Source of the DNA: DAOUKH01 sp965207995
GTDB lineage: Bacteria; Chloroflexota; Dehalococcoidia; SHYB01
Direction of reading: 5' to 3'
Length of the DNA stretch: 64,000 nt
Assembly (NCBI GenBank): GCA_965207995.1
Contig: OZ242299.1
Coordinates: forward strand, 1,302,001 to 1,366,000
Part shown: piece after piece, positions 42,800-53,852 of the stretch
Numbering within the stretch: the first letter of the stretch is position 1
How the letters are laid out: every line of letters begins with the position of its first letter
Position numbers and translations under genes: made by a program
The notes under the pieces: model-generated
Databases searched by the model: none
What the model saw: only the letters and a program-made list of their open reading frames with translations
Told to the model about the DNA's origin: nothing

Positions 42800-43402
42800 C
42801 TGCGCACGGCGGCTGAACCGCTGGTCGAGCTCCTCTTGGGTTATCACATTACCTCGGGCGGCGTCGCGCAGGCCGCTTTGCAGGGCCTCACGAAATGAAC
42901 CATCTTGACCCATTTCTCTTCCTTGGCGAGTCGCCGCCTGGTCATATTCCATTTCAAGGACGTCGTATTGCTGCGCCTTTGAGAATGGCGCAGTTTGCTT
43001 CGACGCAGCCACGATACTCTTTACGGACTGCTTCCCGAACTCCTTAGCGATGTCCCGCACTACTTGCCTCTCCCCGGGACCCAAGTCACTTAGCGCTTGT
43101 TCTGCTTCTTCTGGGGAAGTCCAGTAGCGAAACGACCCAGTTCCGTAGGCGGACTGCTGGGCTGACATCCGAAGAACACCCTTGGAAACAAGCCTATCCG
43201 CTTCCTTGACTATCGCGTTGCTCACGGCGTTGGGCCCGTAGTTGTCCCACATGTACCGAAGCCCGGTGAGCGTTTGCCCGGTGAGTTTGTGAAAGCGAAG
43301 GTCAGTCAGATAGACGAGCTTGACGAGTTTCGTGCGGTGTACGCGCCCCCCACTGAGGTGGATAAGAGAAATGAGCGCTGGTTCTAGCGACTTTGTTTGC
43401 AC
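42794..43402 (-). CDS. Panacea-domain (DUF4065/SocA-like) protein
   Basis: This 202-residue protein has an N-terminal Panacea domain: RTKLVKLVYLTDLRFHKLTGQTLTGLRYMWDNYGPN near residues 23-58 is the family mark. Panacea proteins (SocA and PanA) are antitoxins or chaperone-like adaptors combined with many unrelated toxins. The last 80 residues are helical and charged. Start is GTG 43402, 9 bases after a GGAG site. No codirectional toxin gene is adjacent; the only small neighbour is the convergent gene at 42530. Base composition is lower in GC than the flanking housekeeping genes. Confidence 0.8.
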   Translation of the reverse strand: MQTKSLEPALISLIHLSGGRVHRTKLVKLVYLTDLRFHKLTGQTLTGLRYMWDNYGPNAVSNAIVKEADRLVSKGVLRMSAQQSAYGTGSFRYWTSPEEAEQALSDLGPGERQVVRDIAKEFGKQSVKSIVAASKQTAPFSKAQQYDVLEMEYDQAATRQGREMGQDGSFREALQSGLRDAARGNVITQEELDQRFSRRAQS

Positions 43403-43552
43403 GTTCAGCGCTCCAAAAAGTAATTTGGGCGCTTTAGCCCCGCCTTTGCTTTTTTCATCATGCCCTCAGAACATTCGTGTGTCAACGCGAGAAAGTCAGA
43501 CTTCAACTCAACCACGCCAGCCTTCTAGCAGAACGCCCTTAGCCGCGCGGGG

Positions 43553-46843
<3,291 letters not shown>

Positions 46844-46873
46844 GCCTGACTCCGGAGCCCTCGCGCCGGCGGG

Positions 46874-47575
46874 CTAGTCCATCGGGTCGAGGACCCGGTC
46901 GCGCGGGGGACGGCGGCGTCCCCCTCCTCCTCCCCGCTTCGGCACGATGGTCACCTTGCGGGCGTCGCCCTCGCCGACGCTCTCCGTGGTGACACGGGGA
47001 TGCTTTGACAGCGCCAGGTGCACGATGCGGCGCTCGCGCGCGGGCATCGGCTCCATCGAGAAGGTGCGCCCGGTCGAGGCGGCCCGCTCGGCGAGACGGG
47101 CTCCCATGGCCCGCAGCGTCTCGTAGCGCCGTTCCCGGTAGCCCTCGATGTCGATGGTGGCGTTGACCCGCGTCTTGACCTTCCGGCTCATCAGGAAGTT
47201 GAGCATGAACTGGAGGGCGTTGAGCGTCTCTCCGCGCCTGCCGATCAGGAGTCCGGCGTCTTCGCCGTCGATGTCGAAGGCCGGACCCGGCGTCTCGCCC
47301 TCCACGGTCTTCGGCGGCGTCTGGGGCAGATCGACCGTTGCGTCCACCCCCATACCGGAGAGCAGGGTCTCTAGCGTCTCCTTGGAAAGATCGAGGACGT
47401 CGCCGTGGAGAAGCTCGACCCGGACCCTCGCCTCGGCGGAACCGATACCGAGAATGCCGCCGCGGCCCTCATCGAGAACGTCGACCTCGACGTCGTCGCG
47501 GTCCACGCCGAGCTGGTCGAGTGCTTTTTGGACGGCCTCCTCGACGGTTCTGCCCGTCGTTTCGACTCCCGCCAT
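46874..47575 (-). CDS. jag: Jag/KhpB (EloR) RNA-binding protein
   Basis: This 233-residue protein has all three Jag parts: an N-terminal Jag_N domain (GRTVEEAVQKALDQLGVDRDDVEVDVL, residues about 7-55), a KH domain with the GxxG loop in LLIGRRGETLNALQFMLN near residue 120, and an R3H domain with RAMGARLAERAASTGR and PMPARERRIVHLAL near residues 165-205. Jag binds RNA and affects cell elongation and division in Firmicutes. The C-terminal tail is Arg/Gly-rich. The start MAGVETT is chosen from the family N-terminus; the gene overlaps the yidC 3' end by 107 bases in another frame. Confidence 0.93.
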   Translation of the reverse strand: MAGVETTGRTVEEAVQKALDQLGVDRDDVEVDVLDEGRGGILGIGSAEARVRVELLHGDVLDLSKETLETLLSGMGVDATVDLPQTPPKTVEGETPGPAFDIDGEDAGLLIGRRGETLNALQFMLNFLMSRKVKTRVNATIDIEGYRERRYETLRAMGARLAERAASTGRTFSMEPMPARERRIVHLALSKHPRVTTESVGEGDARKVTIVPKRGGGGGRRRPPRDRVLDPMD

Positions 47576-48548
47576 CTTGCACACTCCTTTCCGCCGCCGC
47601 CGGCTTCGCGGGCGGCGCGCTCTCCTCAGGCCCATCCTCGGGCTCGGGGGCGCTCACCTTCGCCTGCGGCTCGGCAGCGGGTTGAGTTCCTAGGAAGACC
47701 TTCTTCAAGAATCCGCCGACACCCTCCCCGCCGTCGGATGCCGCGCCGCCGTCGACGACTTTGCCCTCGACGGCCGCCGGGGCCGGCGACGGCGAACTCG
47801 ACGGGGCGAGGCCGCCAAGGCCGCCCGCCATGCGGAGCTGCAGCACCAAGCTGACCAAGTTCGAGGCGATCCAGTAGACCGCCAGGCCGGCGGGGAAGCT
47901 CAGGGTGAAGAAGCCGAGCATGATCGGCATCATCCACTGCAGCATGCGCTGCGTGGACTGCTGTTGCGGGTCGGCGGTGGGCGTCATGGTGGCCTTCTGC
48001 ACCAGCCACGTGCTCCCTCCCACCACCAGGGGCAGGATGAAGGCGTAGCCCGCCGGGTTCGCCGAGACCAGCGCGCCGAGCTCCATGCCGAGGAAGCTAT
48101 GGTTGAGCGGCACCGCCGCGTCGGCGAAGGGGAGGCCGTCGTAGAGCTTCTGCGACAGGCCCACCAAGCTCTCGGGTGTATCGGCCAGCACGTCGCGCAA
48201 GGCATAGAACAGCGCGATGAAGATCGGGAGCTGCAGGAAGATGGGGCCCAGGCAGCCGAGCGGGTTGACGCCGGCTTCCTTGAACATCTTCATCTGCTCG
48301 CGCTGCAGGCGCGTCTTGTCGGTCTTGTACTTCTCCTGGAGCTCCTTCATCCGCGGCTGGAGCTCCTGCATCCTCCGCGTGGAGCGCAGCTGCTTGACCG
48401 TGAGCGGATAGAGGATGATCCGGGTCACCAGCGTGAGCGCCAGTATCGAAAGGCCGAGGTTGCTGAAAAGCAGCCCGTAGAACAGGACCAGACCGTTCAT
48501 CAACGGCCTGACCAGGCCTTCGTTCCATATGAAGCTGATTACTTCCAT
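47469..48548 (-). CDS. yidC: Membrane protein insertase YidC (Oxa1 family)
   Basis: This 359-residue protein is a Gram-positive-type YidC without the large periplasmic domain of proteobacteria. The core has a first helix near residues 17-50, the cytoplasmic hairpin QELQPRMKELQEKYKTDKTRLQREQMKMFKEAGVNP near residues 64-100, then LGCLGPIFLQLPIFIALFYAL and a last helix pair near 215-265 (MLQWMMPIMLGFFTLSFPAGLAVYW). After about residue 270 comes a long Pro/Ala/Gly then Arg-rich tail. The Arg-rich end overlaps jag by 107 bases. Start ATG 48548 is 6 bases after the upstream stop. Confidence 0.93.
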   Translation of the reverse strand: MEVISFIWNEGLVRPLMNGLVLFYGLLFSNLGLSILALTLVTRIILYPLTVKQLRSTRRMQELQPRMKELQEKYKTDKTRLQREQMKMFKEAGVNPLGCLGPIFLQLPIFIALFYALRDVLADTPESLVGLSQKLYDGLPFADAAVPLNHSFLGMELGALVSANPAGYAFILPLVVGGSTWLVQKATMTPTADPQQQSTQRMLQWMMPIMLGFFTLSFPAGLAVYWIASNLVSLVLQLRMAGGLGGLAPSSSPSPAPAAVEGKVVDGGAASDGGEGVGGFLKKVFLGTQPAAEPQAKVSAPEPEDGPEESAPPAKPAAAERSVQDGGSRNDGQNRRGGRPKSTRPARRGPRRRRGRRSR

Positions 48549-48553
48549 GCCGG

Positions 48554-49777
48554 CTACGATTCCCGGTCCAGATCGAAGCGGTGGAGACGCTGGTCGTCGT
48601 CGCGGACGTACAGCGCGCCCTCCGCCACGACGAGGTCGGCGAGGATGCGCTCCTCGATGGACGGGATCCTCGGCGAGACGAAACTGCCGCTGGCCATGTC
48701 CACGGTGGAGACCTGCCCGTTCCGCGCCGCGATGAAGAGTTTGTCTTCGTAGACCGCCGCCTTCGACCGCACCGGCGCGGCGAGCTCGATGTTCCACTTC
48801 ACCGAGAGGTCGGCGGCGTCAAGCGCGTAGAACACCCCACCCAAGTCACCGACGAAGATCGTCCCGTCCACGTGGACCGCGTCGTTCCAGAACCAGCCGC
48901 TGCCTTCCAAGCGATGCCGCATCTCGCCCGTGCCGCGGTCTATCGCATAGAACGTGTTGTCCAGCGAGCCGATGTAGACCGTGTCTCCCACGATCAGCGG
49001 GGTCGAGACGAACGCGCCTTCCGCGTCGTCGAACTTCCAGATAAGCTCGCCGGTCTCCGCATCCAGCGCGTAGACCGACTTGTCCATGCCGCCGATGTAG
49101 ACGACGCCGTCGGCCGCGGCGGGGCCCGACCAGAAGCGCTCGGCATCCGTGAGCCGCTTCCAGAGCTCGGCGCCGTCCTCGAGGCCTACGGCGTAGACGT
49201 AGCCCTCCTCGTCGGCTACGAAGACCCGGTCGCCGGCTTCAGCGGCCGCGCCGAAGATGCGGCCCTGGTCGGGCTCGAAGTCGGCGCCCGCGGGGCGTGT
49301 TCGGAATGCCGGCAGCCAGATCTGTTCGGCGATGTCCGCGCGGGAGAGCGCGTAGAGCTTGCCGTCCAGGCCCCCGATGATCAGGGTGTCGTCCACGATG
49401 AGGGGCGAGGCGTAGAAGCCGAGGCTGTTCTCGTTCTCGTCGTCGGTCGCTTGGAAGCGCCCCTTGAACGCCGACTGATGGTCCACGGAGTCCGGCTCGT
49501 CCAGGTTGACCGGGAGCGCGCCGGTCCGGAAGCTGTTGTCCAGCCGGGCCGCCTCGAAGGCAAGGACCTGCCCGTCACGGTTGCCGACGTAGAGCATCCC
49601 GTCCGAGACGACGGGGGCCGACCAGCCCTTCTCCCTGGCGATGCCGCCCCCCGCGCAGGCGGAGGCGACCAGCAGGGTAGCCAGCGCCAGGGCCGCGAAC
49701 CCAACGATTCGCGGCCAGCGTCCCCCATCGCGCGGGCCTTGGAGCGCCGCCCGCGCGGCGGCGTGCAGTTTGGTCAT
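48554..49777 (-). CDS. Lipoprotein with PQQ-like beta-propeller (BamB-like)
   Basis: This 407-residue protein has a signal peptide (IVGFAALALATLLVASACAGG, lipobox LVASAC near residue 41) and then about seven repeats of the PQQ/BamB type: WSAPVVSDGMLYVGNRDGQVLAFEA, SPLIVDDTLIIGGLDGKLYAL, GPAAADGVVYIGGMDKSVYALDAETGELIWKF, STPLIVGDTVYIGSLDNTFYAIDRGTGEM. In Gram-negative cells BamB helps insert outer-membrane proteins; in a monoderm it must have another role. Its place between yidD and yidC suggests it works with membrane protein insertion. Confidence 0.88.
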   Translation of the reverse strand: MTKLHAAARAALQGPRDGGRWPRIVGFAALALATLLVASACAGGGIAREKGWSAPVVSDGMLYVGNRDGQVLAFEAARLDNSFRTGALPVNLDEPDSVDHQSAFKGRFQATDDENENSLGFYASPLIVDDTLIIGGLDGKLYALSRADIAEQIWLPAFRTRPAGADFEPDQGRIFGAAAEAGDRVFVADEEGYVYAVGLEDGAELWKRLTDAERFWSGPAAADGVVYIGGMDKSVYALDAETGELIWKFDDAEGAFVSTPLIVGDTVYIGSLDNTFYAIDRGTGEMRHRLEGSGWFWNDAVHVDGTIFVGDLGGVFYALDAADLSVKWNIELAAPVRSKAAVYEDKLFIAARNGQVSTVDMASGSFVSPRIPSIEERILADLVVAEGALYVRDDDQRLHRFDLDRES

Positions 49778-49816
49778 CAACGTAGCAACGCAGTCAGAAT
49801 AGCAATCACTCGATGC

Positions 49817-50026
49817 TCAGGGCACGGGGTCCGACCCGACGCCGCCCCAAGGCGCGCAGCGGGCGAGGCGGCGCACCGCCAGCCAGCCCCCCCGCATAAA
49901 GCCGTGGCGCGTGATCGCCTCTTCCCCATAGTGCGAGCACGTGGGGGTGTAGCGGCAGACGCCAGGGTAGTAGGGCGAGAGGGCGGCGCGGTAGAACTTG
50001 ATGCCCCAGAGCGCAATCGATTTCAT
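49817..50026 (-). CDS. yidD: Membrane protein insertion efficiency factor YidD
   Basis: This 69-residue protein has the YidD signature: WGIKFYRAALSPYYPGVCRYTPTCSHYGEEAITRHG with three Cys and an amphipathic N-terminus. It sits between rnpA and the PQQ lipoprotein and its ATG overlaps the rnpA stop by 4 bases. The longer frame starting at 50041 lies within rnpA and is less likely. Confidence 0.92.
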   Translation of the reverse strand: MKSIALWGIKFYRAALSPYYPGVCRYTPTCSHYGEEAITRHGFMRGGWLAVRRLARCAPWGGVGSDPVP

Positions 50027-50376
50027 GTGGTGTCCCTGCACGGGCCCGCCTCGTAGACCTTGCCCCGCTTCAGGAGCTGGCGCGCGGCGGCCTCAATCGC
50101 CTGAAAGCCGGCTTCGGCGGCGGCCGGACGCGCGATGAATACGAGGTCCCATCCCTTGGCGACCGGCGCGCGCCGCGCGATCTCTTTCAAGCGGCGCCTG
50201 ACCCGATTTCTTACGACCGCCTTTCCCACCCGGCGGCTTACCAGAAAGCCGAAGCGGCTAGTGTCTGTTTCGTTAGCCAGGGCCCGTAGCGTGAGGAGAG
50301 GACTCGACCATCCGCGCCCTTCCCGGCGCACTCGTGCGTAGTCCGAACCCTTCCTGAGCCGCGCCTCCCTGCGCAT
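50023..50376 (-). CDS. rnpA: Ribonuclease P protein component
   Basis: This 117-residue basic protein is the protein part of RNase P, which matures tRNA 5' ends. The start MRREARLRKGSDYARVRREGRG fits the family; a longer frame upstream runs antisense of nothing but overlaps rpmH in another frame, so it was discarded. The diagnostic RNR motif is FLVSRRVGKAVVRNRVRRRLKEIAR near residue 50. It starts 11 bases after the rpmH stop. Confidence 0.95.
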   Translation of the reverse strand: MRREARLRKGSDYARVRREGRGWSSPLLTLRALANETDTSRFGFLVSRRVGKAVVRNRVRRRLKEIARRAPVAKGWDLVFIARPAAAEAGFQAIEAAARQLLKRGKVYEAGPCRDTT

Positions 50377-50387
50377 GCGGCTCCACG

Positions 50388-50525
50388 CTACACAGTTAGG
50401 CGTTCTCGGCCTTTCAGCCGACGCCGACGCAGCACCGCGCGGCCGTGACGGTCCCGCATCCGGGACCGGAATCCATGCACGCGCTTGCGGCGGCGCACCT
50501 TCGGTTGATACGTTCGTTTCGGCAT
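50388..50525 (-). CDS. rpmH: Ribosomal protein bL34
   Basis: A 45-residue very basic protein beginning MPKRTYQPKVRRRKRVHGF and ending in RRRRLKGRERLTV, the classic L34 pattern, translated here directly from the minus strand because the gene is short. It precedes rnpA as in nearly all bacteria. A TATAAT box at 50552-50557 (minus strand) lies 26 bases upstream, in the 35-base gap after mtnB. Confidence 0.96.
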   Translation of the reverse strand: MPKRTYQPKVRRRKRVHGFRSRMRDRHGRAVLRRRRLKGRERLTV

Positions 50526-50551
50526 AGCAGATCACACTGGAGAACCGATCC

Positions 50552-50557
50552 ATTATA
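50552..50557 (-). promoter_or_regulatory. -10 box TATAAT for rpmH
   Basis: CCTATAATGG on the minus strand lies between mtnB and rpmH, so the ribosomal/insertase genes have their own promoter although they may also be read from the mtn genes. Confidence 0.55.
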
Positions 50558-50560
50558 GGT

Positions 50561-51277
50561 TCAGCCCCCTTCTGGGGGCAACCCTGGGGATCGGGGCGAC
50601 CGCGTCCGCTCGCTCCACAGCACCTCGCAGATGAACTCCGCCGCCTCGAGGCGGTTTCGCGTCTGTTCGATGGTCGCGCCCCAGACGGTAAGCCCGTGAC
50701 CGGCCACGAGCAGGGCGGGCAGACCAGGCGCGGCGCCGTCGAGCAGGGCCCCTACCTCTTCGGCCAGCGCCCCCATGTCGGCGCGGTTGGCGAGCACCGG
50801 AATCTCGGCCCGCAGGACGCCGTCTCGCCAGGAGACGTCGAGGCCCTTCAGCATCTCCAGTCCCTCGGCCACGACAGCGCCGGGGGCACCGTCCCCTGTC
50901 TTCGCCGCCCGCGACAGCGCTGTCGAGGCCACCGTGTGGACGTGGAAGACGGCGCCGACCTCGGGTAGCCGTTCGTAGACCGTCCGGTGGATCGCCGCCT
51001 CCGCCGAAGGGCTGCGTCGCGCCGCGCCCAACGCGGGGAGAAGGTCGCGGCTCTCCTCAGGAATCATCGCGATGTCGGCGTAGGTCAAGGCGCCCTTGCT
51101 CGCCCCGCTGCCGGTGATGGCGATCACGGGGCCGCCGGTGTCGACGGGGCCGGAGTCGAGGCGCGCCGACAGGTTCCCCGACGTGCCCAGCATCCAGCCC
51201 CGTTCATGGAACGAGCGCGCCGCCGCTATCAGCTCGTCGATGGCGGCCATGGCCTCCGCAACGTCAAGCGCCGTCAT
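50561..51277 (-). CDS. mtnB: Methylthioribulose-1-phosphate dehydratase
   Basis: This 238-residue protein is a class II aldolase-like dehydratase. The zinc histidines are in FHVHTVAS near residue 113 and AGHGLTVWG near residue 195, and the GTSGNLSARL loop near residue 31 is typical. In the methionine salvage context it converts methylthioribulose-1-phosphate to diketo-methylthiopentyl-phosphate. Its start overlaps the mtnX stop by 4 bases. By sequence alone it could be another class II aldolase; the neighbours mtnX, mtnW and mtnD make the assignment firm. Confidence 0.88.
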   Translation of the reverse strand: MTALDVAEAMAAIDELIAAARSFHERGWMLGTSGNLSARLDSGPVDTGGPVIAITGSGASKGALTYADIAMIPEESRDLLPALGAARRSPSAEAAIHRTVYERLPEVGAVFHVHTVASTALSRAAKTGDGAPGAVVAEGLEMLKGLDVSWRDGVLRAEIPVLANRADMGALAEEVGALLDGAAPGLPALLVAGHGLTVWGATIEQTRNRLEAAEFICEVLWSERTRSPRSPGLPPEGG

Positions 51278-51990
51278 GACGCTCCTTCACCCTTCAAGAG
51301 CGTCCGCGCCGGAAATTGGTAGCGGTCCCGGAGCGTGTCGCGGACGTCGTGCAGGGTGTCGAACTCGTGATGGGGAAGGCCGCGCTCCCGCATGATCGCG
51401 GCCAGCCGGTCGCGGGCGAAGACGGTGTCGGCGATCAGGGCGCCGTGCTCGTCGGTGATGCTGTCGCCGATCACGATGCGGAAAACGTCCCGGTAGTCGT
51501 CGATCACCTTGGCCTTGCACAGCGCGCACGTCTCACAGGCCAGGTCGGCATGGAAGCGGATGACCTCGCCGGTGAGGTCCGCCGGAATCGAGACGACGCG
51601 CGCAATACGTTCGCCGTAGGGCTCGAGAATGGGCTCGACGAAGAAGTCGAGCGCCCCGGTGATCACGTTGAACTCGATAGCGGCCTCGTCGCAGTAGCGC
51701 AGCAGGTCCTCGAACCCGGGTCGGAAGCGGACCGTGCGCTTGGCGAACGCGGCGATCTCGGGCGCGCGGCTGGTGGAGATGCGGGCGAAGATCTCGGCGT
51801 CGCCTTGGAGCAGGCTCTTGCGGCCCGCCAACATATCCTCCACGTCCCGCTCCCACCCTGGCGGCGCGAACTCCCGCCACACCTCGACGATCACCTCGTC
51901 TATGGCGATCGTCCCGTCGAAGTCGCAGAAGACCACGGGCCGCCGCTCGACGACCCGAACCTCTCCTGCGTCCACGGTGCCTACGCCCAT
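51274..51990 (-). CDS. mtnX: Hydroxy-keto-methylthiopentenyl-phosphate phosphatase
   Basis: This 238-residue HAD phosphatase has motif I VVFCDFDGTIAIDE near residue 20 (nucleophile Asp), the MtnX-like EVWREFAPPGWE after it, motif II VITGA near residue 110 and motif IV RIVIGDSITDEHGALIAD near residue 170. A Cys pair in CETCALCKAK near residue 152 is common in MtnX. It dephosphorylates the product of the enolase MtnW. It overlaps mtnW by 10 bases and mtnB by 4. Confidence 0.9.
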   Translation of the reverse strand: MGVGTVDAGEVRVVERRPVVFCDFDGTIAIDEVIVEVWREFAPPGWERDVEDMLAGRKSLLQGDAEIFARISTSRAPEIAAFAKRTVRFRPGFEDLLRYCDEAAIEFNVITGALDFFVEPILEPYGERIARVVSIPADLTGEVIRFHADLACETCALCKAKVIDDYRDVFRIVIGDSITDEHGALIADTVFARDRLAAIMRERGLPHHEFDTLHDVRDTLRDRYQFPARTLLKGEGAS

Positions 51991-53183
51991 AGCTTCAGGG
52001 CCGCGGCGAGCTCGGGTACGTCGGCGCCGCGGGGGTCGGCACCTTCGAGCGCGAGATCGACCGACTGGCGGAATGCCACCGCCCCCGCCCGGCTGCCCAT
52101 GGGGTGGCCGTGGACACCGCCGCCGGCGTTGATCACCACGTCGCGGCCGTAATCAGCCACGATTCGTGGGGTCAGGCCGGGGTGAATCCCCGCCGACGGG
52201 CCGGGGAACGCCGCCGCCGTCCCCGGCATAGGCCGGGTGAGACGGTCGCGGATGGCGTCCGTGTCGGCGTGCGGCAGCGCCACCGTGCCGTAGCTGGAGG
52301 GGAAGAGGACGACGTCGGCGCCGGCGGCGCGCATCAGCGTGCCGAGGATGACGTGGTAGGCGATGCCGTGCCGGGGCGCGCTGCCGATTGCGCCCGATAC
52401 CGCGGGGTGGGCCACGATGGGCACGCCGACCTCGGGGTCGCGGGCCAGCGCCTCCAGCGTGCCGTAGCCGTAGGCCAGCACGTTGAGCAGGAAGCACGAC
52501 GCGCCCCGGCGCGCCAGCTCGCGGGCGCGCTCGACGATCTCGCCGGCGCGCCCCGTCAGGTTGATCGCGTACAGGGTCTTGTGCCCCGTAGCCGACTCGA
52601 CGGCGCGGGCCGCTTCGAGGCAGCGCTCCAGCCGGCGCTCCGTGGGGCAGGCTTCGAGGTCGGGGAGAATCTCGTCGTCCTTCACCACGTCGGTGCCGCC
52701 CTCCGCCTGCTCGCGGAACATGGCGGCGAGGTCGTCCGGCGTCAGGCCGACGCAGGGCTTGAAGATCGACATCACCAGCGGCCGGTCGGCGACGCCCAGC
52801 AGCCGGCGCATGCCGTCGACCCCGAACCTGGGGCCGGGGAGCGCGGCGGTGAAGCCGGCCGGCAGTTCAAGGTCGAGGAGCCGTATCGCGCCGTCCATGC
52901 TGACCTTGCCGAAGACCATCACCAGGAGCGACGCGACGTCGCCCTCGGTGTTCTCGGGCGGGTAGCCGATGGCGACCTCGGCGGTGTGGAGACCGTCGCC
53001 GACTACCGGTTCGCTCGCGTCGAGCACGCGGCCCCGGTGCCGTTCCAGCCGCTCCAGCCCGCCGCGCTCCGTCGGCGTCCACGTGTCGGTCGTCTGGCCC
53101 AGGGCGATGCCGAGCGCCTTCTTCTCCACGTCGAAGGGCTCGGGCGACGAGACGAGATAGGTCGCGCGGATGAGATCGGCCAT
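51981..53183 (-). CDS. mtnW: RuBisCO-like protein, diketo-methylthiopentyl-phosphate enolase
   Basis: This 400-residue protein is a form IV RuBisCO-like protein. It has SIFKPCVGLTPDDLA near residue 138 (RuBisCO TxxKP region), the metal-binding loop GTDVVKDDEIL near residue 165 with the carbamylation-type Lys, AHPAVSGAIG near residue 258 and INAGGGVHGHPMG near residue 355. The neighbours identify it as MtnW, which enolises DK-MTP-1-P in methionine salvage, and not a CO2-fixing enzyme. Start ATG 53183; 38 bases after mtnD. Confidence 0.92.
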   Translation of the reverse strand: MADLIRATYLVSSPEPFDVEKKALGIALGQTTDTWTPTERGGLERLERHRGRVLDASEPVVGDGLHTAEVAIGYPPENTEGDVASLLVMVFGKVSMDGAIRLLDLELPAGFTAALPGPRFGVDGMRRLLGVADRPLVMSIFKPCVGLTPDDLAAMFREQAEGGTDVVKDDEILPDLEACPTERRLERCLEAARAVESATGHKTLYAINLTGRAGEIVERARELARRGASCFLLNVLAYGYGTLEALARDPEVGVPIVAHPAVSGAIGSAPRHGIAYHVILGTLMRAAGADVVLFPSSYGTVALPHADTDAIRDRLTRPMPGTAAAFPGPSAGIHPGLTPRIVADYGRDVVINAGGGVHGHPMGSRAGAVAFRQSVDLALEGADPRGADVPELAAALKLWA

Positions 53184-53221
53184 GGTGCTTTTCCGTTGGA
53201 AGACGGAGCGAGAGCGGCGGG

Positions 53222-53728
53222 CTAGGACTCGCGGTAATGGGGCGCCCAGCCGCTCATGTCCTTGAAGAGGCGGATGGCCTTGACGTGCCGGGCCTCGGTG
53301 AGCGTGAACCAGTGGTAGGTCCCCGCGGGGACGATGATGTAGTCGCCCGCCGAGACGGTCACCGCGAAGGGCTCGCCGTCCTCGGGCTCGAAGCCGAAGA
53401 CGCCCTCGCCGGCGAAGATGTAGCGCACCTCATCGTCGTCGTGGTAGTGCGCCCGGTCGAACTTGGCGAGCATCTCGTCGAGCCCTGGCGTCTCCGGGCT
53501 CAGCACGATCATGTCGGCCATGATGTAGCCGCGGGCCTCGTTCTCGCCTTCGAGTTTCGGCCGGAAGGCGGCAAGCACCGCCGCCTTCTCGTCGTCGGAG
53601 AGCGCGGATTTGTCTTGCAGCGCCGCGACCTCGCCGGGGATGGGCCAGGCGTCGTAGGGGATGCCACGCTCCTCCAGGAAGTCGGGGGCCGCCGCCGTGC
53701 CGCCGGGCGGCGCTTGAATCGCAACCAT
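53222..53728 (-). CDS. mtnD: Acireductone dioxygenase (cupin)
   Basis: This 168-residue cupin has the metal ligands in the pattern HYHDDDE (His-x-His-x3-Glu, residues about 90-96) and His in PAGTYHWF near residue 130, as in acireductone dioxygenase. It oxidises acireductone to the keto-acid of methionine, or by another route to CO, depending on whether Fe or Ni is bound. The start MVAIQAPPG has a GAGGAGG site; an upstream in-frame extension is not supported. First gene of the mtn operon, with a TAGAAT box 24 bases upstream. Confidence 0.92.
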   Translation of the reverse strand: MVAIQAPPGGTAAAPDFLEERGIPYDAWPIPGEVAALQDKSALSDDEKAAVLAAFRPKLEGENEARGYIMADMIVLSPETPGLDEMLAKFDRAHYHDDDEVRYIFAGEGVFGFEPEDGEPFAVTVSAGDYIIVPAGTYHWFTLTEARHVKAIRLFKDMSGWAPHYRES

Positions 53729-53751
53729 CTCAGCCTCCTCGTACGGGGCCC

Positions 53752-53757
53752 ATTCTA
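53752..53757 (-). promoter_or_regulatory. -10 box TAGAAT for the mtn operon
   Basis: On the minus strand GAGTAGAATGG lies 24 bases before mtnD. It stands back to back with the tRNA promoter box at 53807. Confidence 0.4.
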
Positions 53758-53806
53758 CTCCCTTGGCCCCCGGTGCGGGCTGTGGCGGCTCTCGAAGCGG
53801 CAATGG

Positions 53807-53812
53807 TATAGT
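53807..53812 (+). promoter_or_regulatory. -10 box TATAGT for the tRNA genes
   Basis: ATGGTATAGTG lies 40 bases before tRNA-Met on the plus strand and probably serves both tRNA genes. Confidence 0.4.
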
Positions 53813-53852
53813 GACGGGAGTGCGGAGGGCGGCAGGCTATCCGCGCGACGGT

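Noticed and set aside
50563..50582. Terminator between mtnB and rpmH (GCCCCC/GGGGGC hairpin)
   Set aside because: The stem is short (5-6 bp), overlaps the mtnB stop and is not followed by a T run on the minus strand.
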